DNA of 64,000 nucleotides, from the NCBI GenBank assembly GCA_037576215.1, contig JBANDB010000003.1, positions 744,001 to 808,000 on the forward strand, read 5' to 3'. The notes under the pieces are model-generated. The model did no database searches and was not told the origin of the DNA. It worked only from the letters and a program-made list of their open reading frames with translations. Source of the DNA: Armillaria gallica (Eukaryota > Basidiomycota > Agaricomycetes > Agaricales > Physalacriaceae). Both the position numbers and the translations under genes were made by a program. Position 1 is the first letter of the stretch; every line of letters begins with the position of its first letter. Shown one piece after another: positions 10,001-21,054 of the stretch.

Positions 10001-10760
10001 CGCAATGATTTCGGCTATTTCCGTCCAATATTTCACTCTCACCATGATCATCCCTCCCATGCAACAGTATCTCAAACTCCCGGTGGCGCATTGCTAGCTC
10101 ATTTCGAACAGAATTCTCAGTGGGCACAAGGGGTGGGCCTTTCGTTCTAGCTCACTCAGCCACTGCCGTCTGAGTGTTTATCCCAGCACTGCCTCATCTA
10201 CAGGCTCGCCCGTCGTCCTGGGTATCGCCAGGTTATCATCGAATCCTCCGAAAGACGACAGTACGCGTTAAGGTTGGCGCGAAAGGCGCGACGGAGATCG
10301 GCACACGACGATAAGTAGACGTGGATTTCGTATGGGTGCGTTTCTGCAGTGTAATTTTTTTTCCACGTATCTAATATCTCCATAGCGTCCTGCTTTGTCT
10401 GCCGCCGCCCTTCAATTTCTTTTTCCTCGCGCATTCGACAACCATCCCGCCGTATACCTTCGCCGACTTCATTTCCGAATAGCTCGATCCGCGTGCACTG
10501 CTCCATATCCGACCGAGAAACTATTTTATTCAGCGCAGCTTGGCGGAAGCGTTCAAGGCATACGGCAAGCTAGAAATTGCCGTGGTTGAAGCTAAGGTGC
10601 GTGCGTACGTTTGCGGAAGAAGCATGGTTTGACTGAGTGAAGCAGGTTCGATCAAGCGGTTAAGGATTGCTAGCGCAGTGCAGACGACCCACAAAGTACG
10701 TATGTGTCTATAATGATACATGACAGAGCCCAACTCGGATGTGTCTGCACATGGCTGAAA
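10001..10760 (+). repeat. Dispersed ~0.7-0.8 kb repeat, copy R1
   Basis: Shares with R2-R5 a series of landmarks in the same order: TTTCGGCTATTTCCG, CCCTCCCATGCAACAGTATC, CGGCGCATTGCTAGCTC, GGGCACAAGGGGTGGGCC, CTGGGTATCGCCAGGTTATC, then GTATCTAATATCTCCA, TGTCTGCC and CCATATCCGACCGAGAA. Short ORFs inside are not conserved between copies, so the repeat looks non-coding or long dead. Confidence 0.65.
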
Positions 10761-11479
10761 AGGCAAAGTCGTTCGTGCGGTCCTCAGCCTCAGCCAAACC
10801 ACCATTCTGGAGCCAGCCCGGGACGAATCGGGGACCTCTTTCCCAGCTCCGTCATGGGAACGGCTCGCGTCATGGTCCAGCGTGGAAGATAGGAGACGCG
10901 GGATGGATGCGACTATCTGTGCATACACATCAATAAATTTATTCGTTCTTATTGCATGAATAGCCACGCGAATCTCTCAGACGTACTGCTTTCGAAATTT
11001 CGGGCTTGGCTGGGAAAGAGCATAGTGCCAAGGATGACTAGCGCAACTCGTCCGAAAGAACTCATCCTCTATATTGAAGACTTTCGGCGACAGATGTTTC
11101 CGCCTCCTGGGAAGGAACCATGATCCACACTCTTGGGATGGTCATCGACGCGTCGAATGAAAAGATACAGCGTGGTGTACGGTCTTTTCTGTCCTTAAAA
11201 TTGTCTATATCGCTCTGCGACTCGAGCATGTATAAAGAATGTTACTTATGTTGGGTGCAAATCAGGTTAGGAGTATCTTCCGTTCTGTCCTCTGATCTTC
11301 AGCCGGTACATATAACCGGTGGAAATCTGTCCGTGCGACATTTTACGGCAAAAGACAAACGGCGACAAGCAGCCACCGAGTCAACTGGAAAGTTAAAACT
11401 TGGTGAACTGCCACGGATTTATCGAGTTGAGGTCTTTTCGACTCTTGGCTTTTGAGTGTTGACATAGGGATGAATAACC
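10761..11479. other. Intergenic, nothing recognised
   Basis: ORFs on both strands are short and unsupported. No repeat or RNA gene recognised apart from the flanking elements. Confidence 0.4.
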
Positions 11480-11506
11480 AAAAAAAAAAAAAAAAAAAAA
11501 AAAATT
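11480..11506 (-). terminator. Pol III terminator (long T run) of tRNA-Met
   Basis: 27 consecutive A on the plus strand, i.e. T27 on the tRNA strand, beginning 15 nt after the tRNA 3' end. Confidence 0.6.
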
Positions 11507-11521
11507 GATGTCTTACAGATG

Positions 11522-11595
11522 TGGCCAATTTGGGAATTGAACCCAAACCATTCGTGTTATGAGCACGACGCTCCAACAAACTAAGCTAGTCAGCC
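11522..11595 (-). tRNA. tRNA-Met (CAT), possibly degenerate
   Basis: 74 nt cloverleaf with anticodon stem TCGTG/CACGA, loop CTCATAA (anticodon CAT) and T stem TTGGG/CCCAA. Closely resembles the two Ile-AAT genes over the 5' half. Weak points: the last acceptor pair is C-A, and the D loop reads AGTTTGTTG without the usual GG. Could be a real elongator Met gene or a decaying copy. Confidence 0.65.
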
Positions 11596-11596
11596 A

Positions 11597-12042
11597 ACAA
11601 GAATTCTAATCATCTGCCTTGGATACTCTTTCAAATTTCAATTCCTGAATAACGCGAAGATGAAGGTTGCGAATGGCTTCATGTGTCGCCGGCTTACGCT
11701 CAGCCACAGCTTGCGCAGCAACAAAGACGGTGCGACAAACGTCACTGTTGGAAGTCAAGAGCTCCAAACAATCGCCGTGAACTTTGTATTGATGGGCCTT
11801 GACTTTCGAGTGAGTCACCTGCCACCATCTTGCCCAGAAATGCGGCTAAAGTATCTAACCGGAGACGAGCAGAGCAAGGTCAGACGCAGATATATCTCTG
11901 AGGTAAATGCCCTTCACGATGGTCTCGAGCTGAGCACCTCGTCGAGAAGGGCGAGAGTTGGGCGTTTGTATGGCGGAGCATCAACGGTGTCGGTGTCGCT
12001 GACGGGACGTAGGCGCTTATAAACGTTAGATCGATTGTCCAT
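11597..12042 (-). pseudogene. Fragment of P-loop NTPase gene exon 1
   Basis: On the minus strand this begins MDNRSNVYKRLRPVS at 12042 and continues DAPPYKRPTLALLDEVLSS, then after a frame break YKVHGDCLELLTSNSDV and AAQAVAERKPATHEAIRN. It is a paralogue of exon 1 of the gene at 14.7-18.0 kb (DAPPYKRSTLALLDEVLSP, YKVPGDCLELLTSNRDV). Frameshifts split it and it stops beside tRNA-Met without the NTPase part. Confidence 0.75.
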
Positions 12043-12053
12043 GGTTAAGAAGA

Positions 12054-12828
12054 CACGCCTACGCGTCAGTCACGAGGAGCCCGTCACATTAATTTCGGTT
12101 AATTCCGTCCAATCTTTCCCTCTCACCATAATCCCTCCCATGCAACAGTATATCGAGCTCTCGACGGCGCATTGCCACCTTGTTCCTAACTGGGCTTGAT
12201 ATGGAAAATTTCCGCTGGGCACAAGAGGTGAGCCTTTTGCTCTATCCTACTCAGCAACCGCCGACGTCTGAGCGTTAATTCAAGCCCATCTGTCTCGCCT
12301 AAGGCGCGCCTGTCGACCTGGGTATCACCGGGTTGTCATCGATTCATCCTCCAAGAGACGATAGTACGCATCAAGGTTGACAAGAAAGGGAGGGCGATGG
12401 TGACCGGCACACGGCGATGAATAGACATGGATTTTGAATGAGTGCGTTTTCTGACGATCTATTGTCCAAGTATCTAATATTTCCAGAGTGTCCTAATTTG
12501 TCTGCTGCCCTTCATTTCATGCATTAATCAAGGAGAACAACCGTCTCACCACGTACCTTCGCCGACTTCTTTTGCGAATACTCCGATCCCCGCACACTCT
12601 ATGGCGCTGGATAGTACCTCCTCAGCCGGATATAGAAAAAAAATTGTAGAACAAGCATAGTCTGGCGCAGGACGGCAAGTTAGGTGAAGTCGCAAGCGCA
12701 GTGCAAACCACCCGCTAGGTACGTATCACTTCCTATCCCTGTATGAAGGCTTCTAATGATACACGGCATATTTCAGGAAGCCCGGTTCAAATGTTTCCGA
12801 CCATTCTTGGTCTGACGGACCTATTATC
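12054..12828 (+). repeat. Dispersed repeat copy R2, fused to OYE copy A
   Basis: Begins CTACGCGTCAGTCACGAGG and keeps all R1 landmarks (TTTCGGTTAATTCCG, CCCTCCCATGCAACAGTAT, CTGGGTATCACCGGGTTGTC). It extends through GATACACGGC and TCTGACGGACCTATTATC, where it runs straight into OYE coding sequence. Confidence 0.7.
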
Positions 12829-14078
12829 GTCCTGGCTCCTTTGACGCGAGTCAAGTCGACGGAGAAAGGACATGTCCCATATACGTCGGCCATGAAGGAG
12901 TACTATTCGCAGAGAGCCAGCGATCCTAGCACCTTTCTGATCACAGAGGCTACGCTCATTGCACAAAAGGCCGGAGTATTCAAGAACATCCCAGGCGTAT
13001 GTACGGACACAGGAGCAAACAGATGCATGGAAAGAGGTATGCAGCAGTTAATTTCCCCATAGCTTATCTCATCCGCAACCAGATAACGGACACCGTCCAC
13101 GCGAAAGGGAGCTTCATTTTCTGCAAACTGTGGGGCCAGGGACGTTGGAACCGTCTCGCTAGGTCCAAGAGAGAGAGTGGATGTGATAGTGCTAAGCTAC
13201 GAACAACGGGGATGTACGGCGAAACATCCGAAACTTACACGCCGTGGTCACGGAGAGACCAGACCGGACCCAACGCCCCCAACGTGCCGCCTACGCGGCC
13301 GACCTCAAAGACGAGGACCCTTCCCTAGAATTCGTCGCTCCTTCTGCTATCAAACTCTCCCGCACCTCTGAGACGCTCCGCCCGTTCACTCTAGACGAAA
13401 TCCACGAGTACCCCAAACTCTTCGCCCAAGCGACGGCCAGACGGTGTCGAGGTCAATGCTGTGAATGGGTTCCTCGTCGACCAGTTCATCCAGGACATAA
13501 GCAACCAATGTACGTATGGGGAGAGCTTCGAAAACCGGGCCCGGTTCCCACTCGAAGTGATCGATGCGGTTGTTGACGCGCATCGTACCGCGTTCCGGGT
13601 GAGCCCTGGTCGACGTTCCAGGAAATGGGCATGGAGGACCCGATCCTGACGTTCTCGTACCTCGCGACGAAGATCGGGCTCTCCGACTTGGTATATCTAC
13701 ATGTTATCGAGCTGAGGGTGAACGGGTCTGAGGAGAGGGAGGATGAGCCAGGTCCGGGCGAGTCGAATGATTTTTCAAGGGTGCTGTGGGCGCCGAGGCT
13801 GTTGATATCGGCCGGGGGATATACGAGGGAGGATGCGATGAAGGTAGCAGATGAGAGGGGAGTTCTCGTTGCGTTTGGGAGGTATTTTATTTCGAATGTG
13901 GGTCTAGTTTTTCTTGTGTTTGTTGGAATTGGATCTGACGTGGTGTTTTGGTAGCCTGATCTTCCGAAGAAGTGGGAAGAAGAATCTCTCTTTGACGCCG
14001 TCTAATAGATCGGCGTTCTATCTTCCTGGGGAGGTTACGGAGGGGTATACGGTTTACCCTTTTGCTTCCGAGGAGTAG
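12826..14078 (+). pseudogene. OYE paralogue A, wrecked copy
   Basis: Old Yellow Enzyme (NADH:flavin oxidoreductase, FMN TIM barrel) relic, the only copy on the plus strand. It starts inside exon 1 at VLAPLTRVKSTEKGHVPYTS; the first 25 or so codons are replaced by repeat R2. Breaks: a frameshift near 12,997 (GVCTDTG where others have GIWSQEQ); about 110-130 bp of foreign sequence near 13,160-13,290 after IFCKLWGQGR; a deletion near 13,430 removing the AANAVFKAG block; further frame changes near 13,520 and 13,600. The terminal exon relic ends EVTEGYTVYPFASEE at the TAG 14076-14078. The active-site segment reads VNAVNGFL, as in copies C and F. Not functional. Confidence 0.85.
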
Positions 14079-14235
14079 TGCTATATTTCCTTGTAGATCC
14101 TTTGACAGCTACCCACGTATTGATGCAATAGATTATAGATTTATGTTTGCTTAGTTGTTCAGTTGTAATTCACAGTTCTCCCCGTCGAAACTACCAAGAG
14201 TTGTGATCACTCCCTTGATGATCGTTAACGTTGGA

Positions 14236-14625
14236 TGTATGCCATCCCCTACTTGAAGCCAGCATCATGCACCGAAACGACCCTGATTGACACATCCGGA
14301 GCGCCATTACGATTGCTCTCCCGCTGTTCTAAGATTCCTTCCGAGAGAAATACCTTTTCCAGCACCATGCCTCAGAAGGAGGTGGTCATAACCTTCTTGC
14401 CCGAAACCACGACAAGTCCAAAGAATGTCATCCTCTCGATGCCAAGCGAGGTCAAGACAGCATCATCGCAAAGAGACCGCAGCCTCCGTATTACTATAAG
14501 ATATGTGTTTTTACTTTGAAAGTAGTCTTGCGTTGCACAGGTACCTATAACAAACTCTTTGTTCTCAACAATGGAAACGACGCTATTGTACCGATTATCT
14601 CCTGGCTCGATGACCAGTTCGGTAT
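14236..14625 (+). pseudogene. Module fragment plus APH exon remnant
   Basis: Begins with the flank module ATGCCATCCCCTACTTGAAG, carries a short ORF MPQKEVVITFLPETTTSPKN, and then AG|GTACCTATAACAAACTCTTT near 14,540, which reads like the GAYNKLFLL start of APH exon 3 followed by a few degenerate codons. The same module lies beside several OYE copies. No complete kinase can be read. Confidence 0.5.
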
Positions 14626-14740
14626 ATCAATATATTTCTCCACGTTAAAATGCACAACTACACGTTGAACATCGTCATAAAACTGATACACATTCCTCTT
14701 TACAAGACCGGACAACATAGTAACAACACGAGTAGACATG

Positions 14741-17700
14741 TTAAGCATCGTGCGAGAGATCTGCGTCCGTTTTGTTCTCGTCGTCAGGAGCATCATCGTC
14801 CCCTTCGATAATCACGGCCTCGTTGCCATATGTCAACCCCGGAACGAAGTTCATTTCCACAATGTCCGGAACGACACCAACGCCGGTGATGTCAACCCAA
14901 TCGAAGCATGCAGGTCCCAAATTCCAGAAAGGTTTCATTTTCCTGAGAAGAACCAGAGTTCTCTCGTCGTTATATGGGTGCTCGTGTAGCATTCCTTTGG
15001 ATGCTAGCATTGCAGAATACGCGGCCTTATCATCGGAGGAGATGACCTTGTAAACGGTGGAGGAGCAGCCAGAGATGATGATCGAGTATCGAGGATGCTT
15101 TTTTCTAGGTTTATCGGTCTGTCTCGTAGCCCTGACAGTACTGGACTTAACCTGGACTGTTGATGGTGTCTGCGGCGGTTCAGCAGTCCGCTGGGGGCGG
15201 GTCGGGGTGGTGGGAGCGACAGGCGAGGGGTCAGCCTTACGCTTTGCGCGTCGAGCTGCTGTTTTCCCAATGATACCGAGTTGCATCAGGATCGCAACGT
15301 AGGGAACATCAACGTCTTTGTCGTCGTCGAGCCAAAAGTTGAGCGATTCAGCACTGATAGTGTAGTTTCTTCTCTCCGCATTCTCCTTGTCTTTGACCGA
15401 TATCATGATACCCGAGCGGTGGAATTTGTCGAGAGTCAGGTTGTTAACATTGAAGTTGGGCTTAGCGGCCTCAACATCGGGGACGATGAGAATGGGAATG
15501 AGGATATCGAAGACCGGATGTCCGGAACAACACTGGAAGGCCATCCCGCGGATGAAAGCCGCGAGGCCAGAGGCTGAGTTGATCGCATCAGAACTTCCGG
15601 CACGTCCGAAGTGTGTAAAGTGCACGTAGGCGTGTTTAAATGCCTCCTCGAATGTCTTACCCCCCAATTGGTTATCTGGTGTGCTCTTCAGAACCTGTGC
15701 CAGGTGTTCCGCTAGTAGAAGAGCAGCTAAGAAGTCTATCAGACGGATAGGGCGAGAATAGGCAGCAAGCCCAGCTTCGTGGGTACCCCACAGTGTCGGA
15801 TGGTTCTGTCGCGACATTAGCCTGTGGATTGCGGCATCCCACGCTAAAGTAAGCAAAAGACGTGCAACAAGTTCACCCCGCTCGCCCTTGTTGATAAGAT
15901 CGTTCTGGAGAAGGTCGGAGATGACTTTCATCATGTTCACGCCCTCCTCATAGATCGAAACCGCCGCCGCTTCAGCGAGAATGGGCTCTGAAGGATGTCC
16001 AGACCTCATGTACTCCCTGTGCAAGGGAACGGAGAATGCTATTCTCATGTGTCCTTTCACCATCTCCTCTTGGAGACGACGAGCCTTTTCCCGACGAGGC
16101 GCAAATTCGATCATAACTCGAATGCCGACAAGGGCCGTTTGTACGACCTCCTCTAGCTGATCCACGGGTCGGGCAGGTGCAGTTCCGCCATGTATAGGGA
16201 ATGAGGAGTGTGGACCCCGGTTTTTGTGGGTCAGTTTTGATCGCACCAGCAGGACGAGAGAAGCCGGCGATGCATGCGCTGCGAGCATAGTATGCCATCT
16301 AAAGGTAAAGGTAAAGTGAGCAACAAGGATTGCTGAATGAAATGCGTAGAACTTACAATGGCCTACCGAAGCTGGCGAGGTGCTCGATGCTTCGCAACGC
16401 ATTGAAAGTCACCTGCTTGTGTAGGACACATGGCCCGATATCAAAAGGGAGAATAGTGAAAGGTGCAGGTAATCTCGTTGCTGGAGCCACTGCTCGAGAT
16501 GAATGGTATTCATGTTGAGGTCGACCTAGGATGCTCAGCATGCCCGTCGTCGACATGAATATGGTGAAATGGTGGATATCCTCGATGTCGGCCAGGGCTG
16601 AGCACAACGTATCATACCTTGTAGAATCTGCGGGTGCAGCAGCTAGAGTATGAGCTTCGTCAAAGTACATCAGGATCTTCAAAGACTCTGGAGAGTCTAC
16701 TGTCTTGAGTAATTTCGTAAAACTCTGATTGGTTGCCAGGAGAAGCTTTGCGAGTGCATCATTCTTCATGGACTCCCCAGGGCGGTCGTTTAGAGCTGCA
16801 GCGGTTTCTTCATACTACTTAAGCATTGGCTTTATTGACTTGAACGGAATCTTGAGAGTGCCCACCGATGAAGCCAGGGTGACGACCCTTCCGTACAAAG
16901 TCTTGCGGACATCGTCACTCGATAGATGACGTCTCCAACACAGAGCTTTCTCAGCTGGGTCAGAATCCTTATCAAGGGCGAGGCGGCGAAACTCTGCTTC
17001 TACGAGTTCGAACATAGCTCGCAGGAAGCAGTGATATCGTTCGCGAAGGTTAACATTTCCATTGGAGATTAAGTAGTCGCGTACTTTTATATCTGGGTCC
17101 GGATACGCTGCAGGGGGGTTAAATACGGTAAGGGACAAAAAGAAAAGGACGAACGGGCTCCTATATCGCCACTTTCTGTCTGCCGGATGTTAATCGGAAT
17201 AGTAAACACCTGAGCAGCGATCTCATGCATCGTTCGCGATTTACCCGTCCCTGAGCTCTGAATCATAGCACCAATGCTCCCGAGGCCGTGTGCGTAGGAC
17301 TTCTTGACGTGGGACGTTATATCCGCAAGAAGTCTTGCAGGAAAGTCACCGATGTAAGGGGATGTCCAAGAAAGTTTGGCCGCCATAGCCAACATACTCT
17401 GTGGGGCACCTACGAGAGTGAGACGAGCGATTGCACAATAAATGTGATCGGTACGTACCTTGGCCGGCACTTTGAGATGGTGTTATGTTAGGCAAGCGTA
17501 ACGCCTCTGTAGCTCTGATGAGTATTGAAATTCCACGCAAGATGAATGTCATTGATACGCACGAAGTCTGAAAAGATCGCGAATGGCTTGATGTGTCGCC
17601 GGCTTATCCTCAGCCACAGCTTGCGCAGTCGCAAAGACTGTGTCAAAAACGTCACGGTTGGAAGTCAAGAGCTCCAAACAATCGCCGGGAACTTTGTATT

Positions 17701-17986
17701 GATCCTTGACTTCTGAGTGAGTATACTTTGCTGCCCCTGCCACCATCTTGCCCAGAAACGTGGCTAAAGTATCCAACCCAGTGGCATCTGATGCATCGGA
17801 GACGAGTAGAGCAAGGTCAGATGCAAATGTATTTCTGAGGAAAACGCCCTTCACGATGGTCTTGATGTCGTTAGGGCTGAGCACCTCGTCGAGAAGGGCG
17901 AGAGTTGAGCGTTTGTATGGCGGAGCATCAACGGTGTCGCCGCTGATGGGACGCGGGTGCTTATAAGAGCTGGACCGATTGTCCAT
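14741..17986 (-). pseudogene. P-loop NTPase of an expanded basidiomycete family, damaged
   Basis: Multi-exon gene. Exon 1 starts MDNRSSSYKHPRPISG at 17986. Downstream the Walker A motif IQSSGTGKSR lies near 17,235-17,265, and the Walker B motif LMYFDEAH near 16,650-16,680. Then FGRPL|WHTML is joined across a 16,320-16,370 intron (GTAAGTTC...TTTAG). The C-terminal 400 residues are helical, with a Pro/Thr-rich linker (PVAPTTPTRPQRTAEPP), and end DADLSHDA at 14741. Family members resemble the NTPases of Crinkler/RHS-type effector-like proteins; that link is inference. Lesions: frame offsets after AIRDLF near 17,570 and at GVTL near 17,490, and a lone in-frame TAG at 16815-16817 between KPMLK and YEETAAAL. 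Alternative splicing could rescue some but not obviously all. Confidence 0.6.
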
Positions 17987-18150
17987 ATTAAGAATTGGAG
18001 GAAGAGAGCGGTGAACCCCTAACCCGTCGCAATGGCAGCGATGTTGTATTACGATAACGACATGCTAATTCTCGATAATCCAGAGGTGTTGCATTATAAC
18101 TGAAGATAACGAGCAAGAAAGCTTGATTCGAGGCGGCGTGCGAAGGACAA

Positions 18151-18815
18151 CCTACGCGTCAGTCGTCGCATTGATTTCGGATAATTCCGAACAATCTCTT
18201 CCTCGCATTGCTAGCTCGTTTCCAACTACGCTCTACGAGAAGAATTCTGACTCTGAGCGGGCACAAAAGGTGAGCCTTTCGCTCTAGCGTACTCAGCGTC
18301 GTCTGGGCATCACCAGCTTGTCATTGATCGTGCTCCAAGAGACGACAGCTCCGCGTCAAGGTTGATAAACACCGAAGAATATTGGCTACGATGAATAGAT
18401 GTGAATTTTGTATGGGTGCGTTTTCTGCTGTTCTATTTTCCGAGGGCCGAATATCTCCACAGCATCCTACTTTTCCTTGGCCTCCCTTAAAAACCCTCCA
18501 TCTTTCCTTCGCGTCTTCCTCAAGGATAACAGCCAAATTAGCCCGGACTTCTACACTTCTCTTTTGAATACACATAATCTCCTGATCTGTGTACACCTCT
18601 CAGCTTAACGAAAGAGAAACCCTTCAAGTTATGCAGCACAAAGCTCGATGAACAAGCAAGGTCTGTTTGAGGGCACAAGACGGCGCACCAATAAAGCAAC
18701 GAAGGTCATAGTTTGCTTGTGTAATGGACGACTCATAAAGTACGTACTGCTCCTTATCAAACTGTGAAGGCATCTGATGGTAAGTGCAGAATTACCGTAG
18801 GGACGGTTTAATTCC
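18151..18815 (+). repeat. Dispersed repeat copy R3 (shortened)
   Basis: Starts CTACGCGTCAGTCGTCG and TTTCGGATAATTCCG. It keeps GGGCACAAAAGGTGAGCC, CATCACCAGCTTGTCATTGAT and the GTATGGGTGCGTTTTCTGC block, but lacks some internal segments present in R1 and R2. Confidence 0.6.
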
Positions 18816-19640
18816 AGCATAAAAGGGAACGGGGCTCCTGACCTGGACCACCATTCTGAAGCCTGTCCACGACGAATTCGAGACTCGCGACCAGCCAACC
18901 GCCTCGACGAGTCTCCTACCCAGCTGGACTCAAGATCGACATCCAGCAGGGAGAAGGGTGACGAGGAGAAATGGGTGAAAGGGTGTCCTTGCGTGTGATG
19001 CGAATCTTGTACGAAAAGCCAGAAGAACTGACCACGCGAATCCATCAGAGTTGACGCTCTCAAAACAGTGAATGTGGTCCTTTTTTCAAGTCTTGCAAGT
19101 GATCCATACGCAGCTCGGTCATGGGTCAGTCTTGTTCTTCAGTTGCTTTCTATCATTTATATCTTTTTATAACAGAAATGATATCATCAAAGGCAAAGTG
19201 TTCGCTGATCCCAAAATCGAGGTCGTCTGCTTCCAGTACGAAGCTAAGCCTCTGGGACACTGAGCAATCGGAATTCCTGTACTCCTTTTATCTATAGCAA
19301 TGTGCATATAGTTCGAGAAATTGAGTTAGTGATTTCTTCAAGCCAGGGAAGGAGCGGTCATTGGTCGATGGCGATGCATTGTGAAGGGCATCAATGCGTG
19401 TGTTGACATGAATATCGAAGAAACAGGCAACACACACATCAGAAAATGAGGCCGGTAGTAAATTTAAACATACTGTAGTCTTCATCCCTGGCCAGGTTTA
19501 GATTCAACCTCGAGAGGCGGATCTTAGATACGGACTCTACTTCAGTAACAAATGGCTACTTACCTCCGTGGAGGTTTCAATGTTTCATGCGCAACGGTTC
19601 GAAACTCCATCGAGAATCATAATTGTCGAATGGCATAAGA
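18816..19640. other. Intergenic, nothing recognised
   Basis: Short ORFs only; no motif, repeat or RNA structure recognised. Confidence 0.4.
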
Positions 19641-19643
19641 GAG

Positions 19644-19650
19644 AAAAAAA
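19644..19650 (-). terminator. Pol III terminator of tRNA-Ile
   Basis: T7 on the tRNA strand, 19 nt past the tRNA 3' end. Confidence 0.65.
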
Positions 19651-19669
19651 TCATTTTCTGAGGACTAAT

Positions 19670-19743
19670 TGGCCAACGTGGGGATCGAACCCAAGACCTT
19701 CGCGTTATTAGCACGACGCTCTAACCAACTGAGCTAGTCAGCC
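19670..19743 (-). tRNA. tRNA-Ile (AAT)
   Basis: 74 nt cloverleaf differing from the copy at 8277-8350 at only two or three positions (acceptor GGCTGAC with two G-U pairs; D loop AGTTGGTTA). Anticodon loop CTAATAA, T arm TTGGG-TTCGATC-CCCAC. No intron. Confidence 0.95.
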
Positions 19744-19846
19744 GACTATTTAGGAGCCTCCTGAGTGTACTCATTCATAATTCTAATTGTATTCAAAGCA
19801 AAGCCTATAAAAACACCCACGTCCTATCTACGATAGGAATGCATCT

Positions 19847-21054
19847 CTACTCAGCAGTAAAAGGGTAGTCCGTATATCCCTCAGCGACTTCCCCACGGAG
19901 ATAAAACGTCGGCCTATTGTACGGCGTAAACGGTAGATCCTTCTTCAACTTCTTCGGAAGATCAGGCTATCAAAACAACGCATCAGCCCCAAATCACGCG
20001 AAACAAAACAATGGCTCGACTCACATTCGAGATAAAATACCTCCCAAACGCAACTAGATCCCCCTTCTCATCCGCCACCTTCATCGCCTCCTCCCTTTTA
20101 TACCCCCCAGCAGATATCAACGGCCTCGGCGCCCACAGCTCTCTGATGAAATCATTCGACTCGTGCGCACCCACGTCGTCCCTCGTCAGAGTCCCCGACA
20201 CCCTCGGCTCCACGACGTGTAGGTACGCCAAGTCCGGGTGGCGCTGCCCGATCTTGGTGACGAGGTACGAGAACGTCGGGACGGGGTCATCCATGCGCAT
20301 CTCCTGGAAGGTCGACCAAGGGCTCATACGGAGACCGGTACGGTGGGCGCCAACAGCGTCGACGACCGCATCGATGACTTCGAGTGCGAACCGTGCCCGG
20401 TTCTCGATGCTCCCCCCATATGCATCCGTACGGTTGTTCGTCACATCCTGGAGGAACTGGTCGATGAGGTACCCATTCGCACCGTGGATCTCGACGCCGT
20501 CGAAACCCGCCTTGAACACGGCGTTGGCGGCTGCTTGGGCATAGAGCTTGGGGTACTCGCGGATTTCGTCAAGGGTGAGCGGGCGGGGCGACTCGGGGGA
20601 ATCAGAGAGTTTGATGGAGGAGGCCGCGACGAATTCGAGGGAAGGGTCTTCGTCTTTGAGCTCGGAAAGCTCGGCGGCACGTCCAATGGCCCATAGTTGG
20701 GCAAAGATGAAGCTGCCTTTGGCGTGGACGGCGTCGGTTACCTGGTTGGGGATGAGATAAGCTTTGGAGATGGGAACTGCGGCATACCTCTTTCCATGCG
20801 TCTAGTTGCTCCTGTGTCCATAAGCCTGGGATGTACTTGTATCCCCCAGCTTTTTGCGCGATAAACGTAGCCTCCGTGATCAAAAGTGTGCCGGGATCGC
20901 TGCCTCTCTGCGAATAGTAGTCCTTCATGACTGACGTATACGGGACATGTCCTTTCTCCGTCGACTTGTATCGCGTCAATGGTGCCAGGACGATGCGGTG
21001 GTTTAGGGTAATATTGCCGATTTTGATAGGCTGAAAGAGCTTTGAGTCTGCCAT
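19847..21054 (-). CDS. Old Yellow Enzyme family oxidoreductase, paralogue B
   Basis: FMN-dependent ene-reductase of the OYE family, expected to reduce activated C=C bonds with NAD(P)H in the cytosol. Three exons, 20788-21054, 20025-20741 and 19847-19966, with phase-0 introns of 46 and 58 bp, give 367 residues, a normal OYE length. The start MADSKLFQPIKIGN is shared by all copies; an in-frame ATG further upstream is less likely. Seen: APLTR (Thr of the FMN site), QLW (Trp equivalent to OYE1 Trp116), HGANGYL with His175, Asn178 and Tyr180 matching OYE1 His191/Asn194/Tyr196, YGGSIENRARF, and the SAGGY phosphate-binding loop. This is the only copy in the window with the full catalytic set and no lesion, so it is the best candidate for an active enzyme. 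Substrate unknown. Confidence 0.9.

Noticed and set aside
11480..11506. A27 run as a retrotransposed poly(A) tail
   Set aside because: It lies 15 nt after a tRNA gene read on the other strand, where it serves as a T-run terminator; no retroelement sequence abuts it.
20011..20544. Long plus-strand ORFs opposite OYE exons (also at 26,628, 40,889 and 23,209)
   Set aside because: They recur opposite every OYE exon 2 and are antisense shadows of a GC-rich coding exon.
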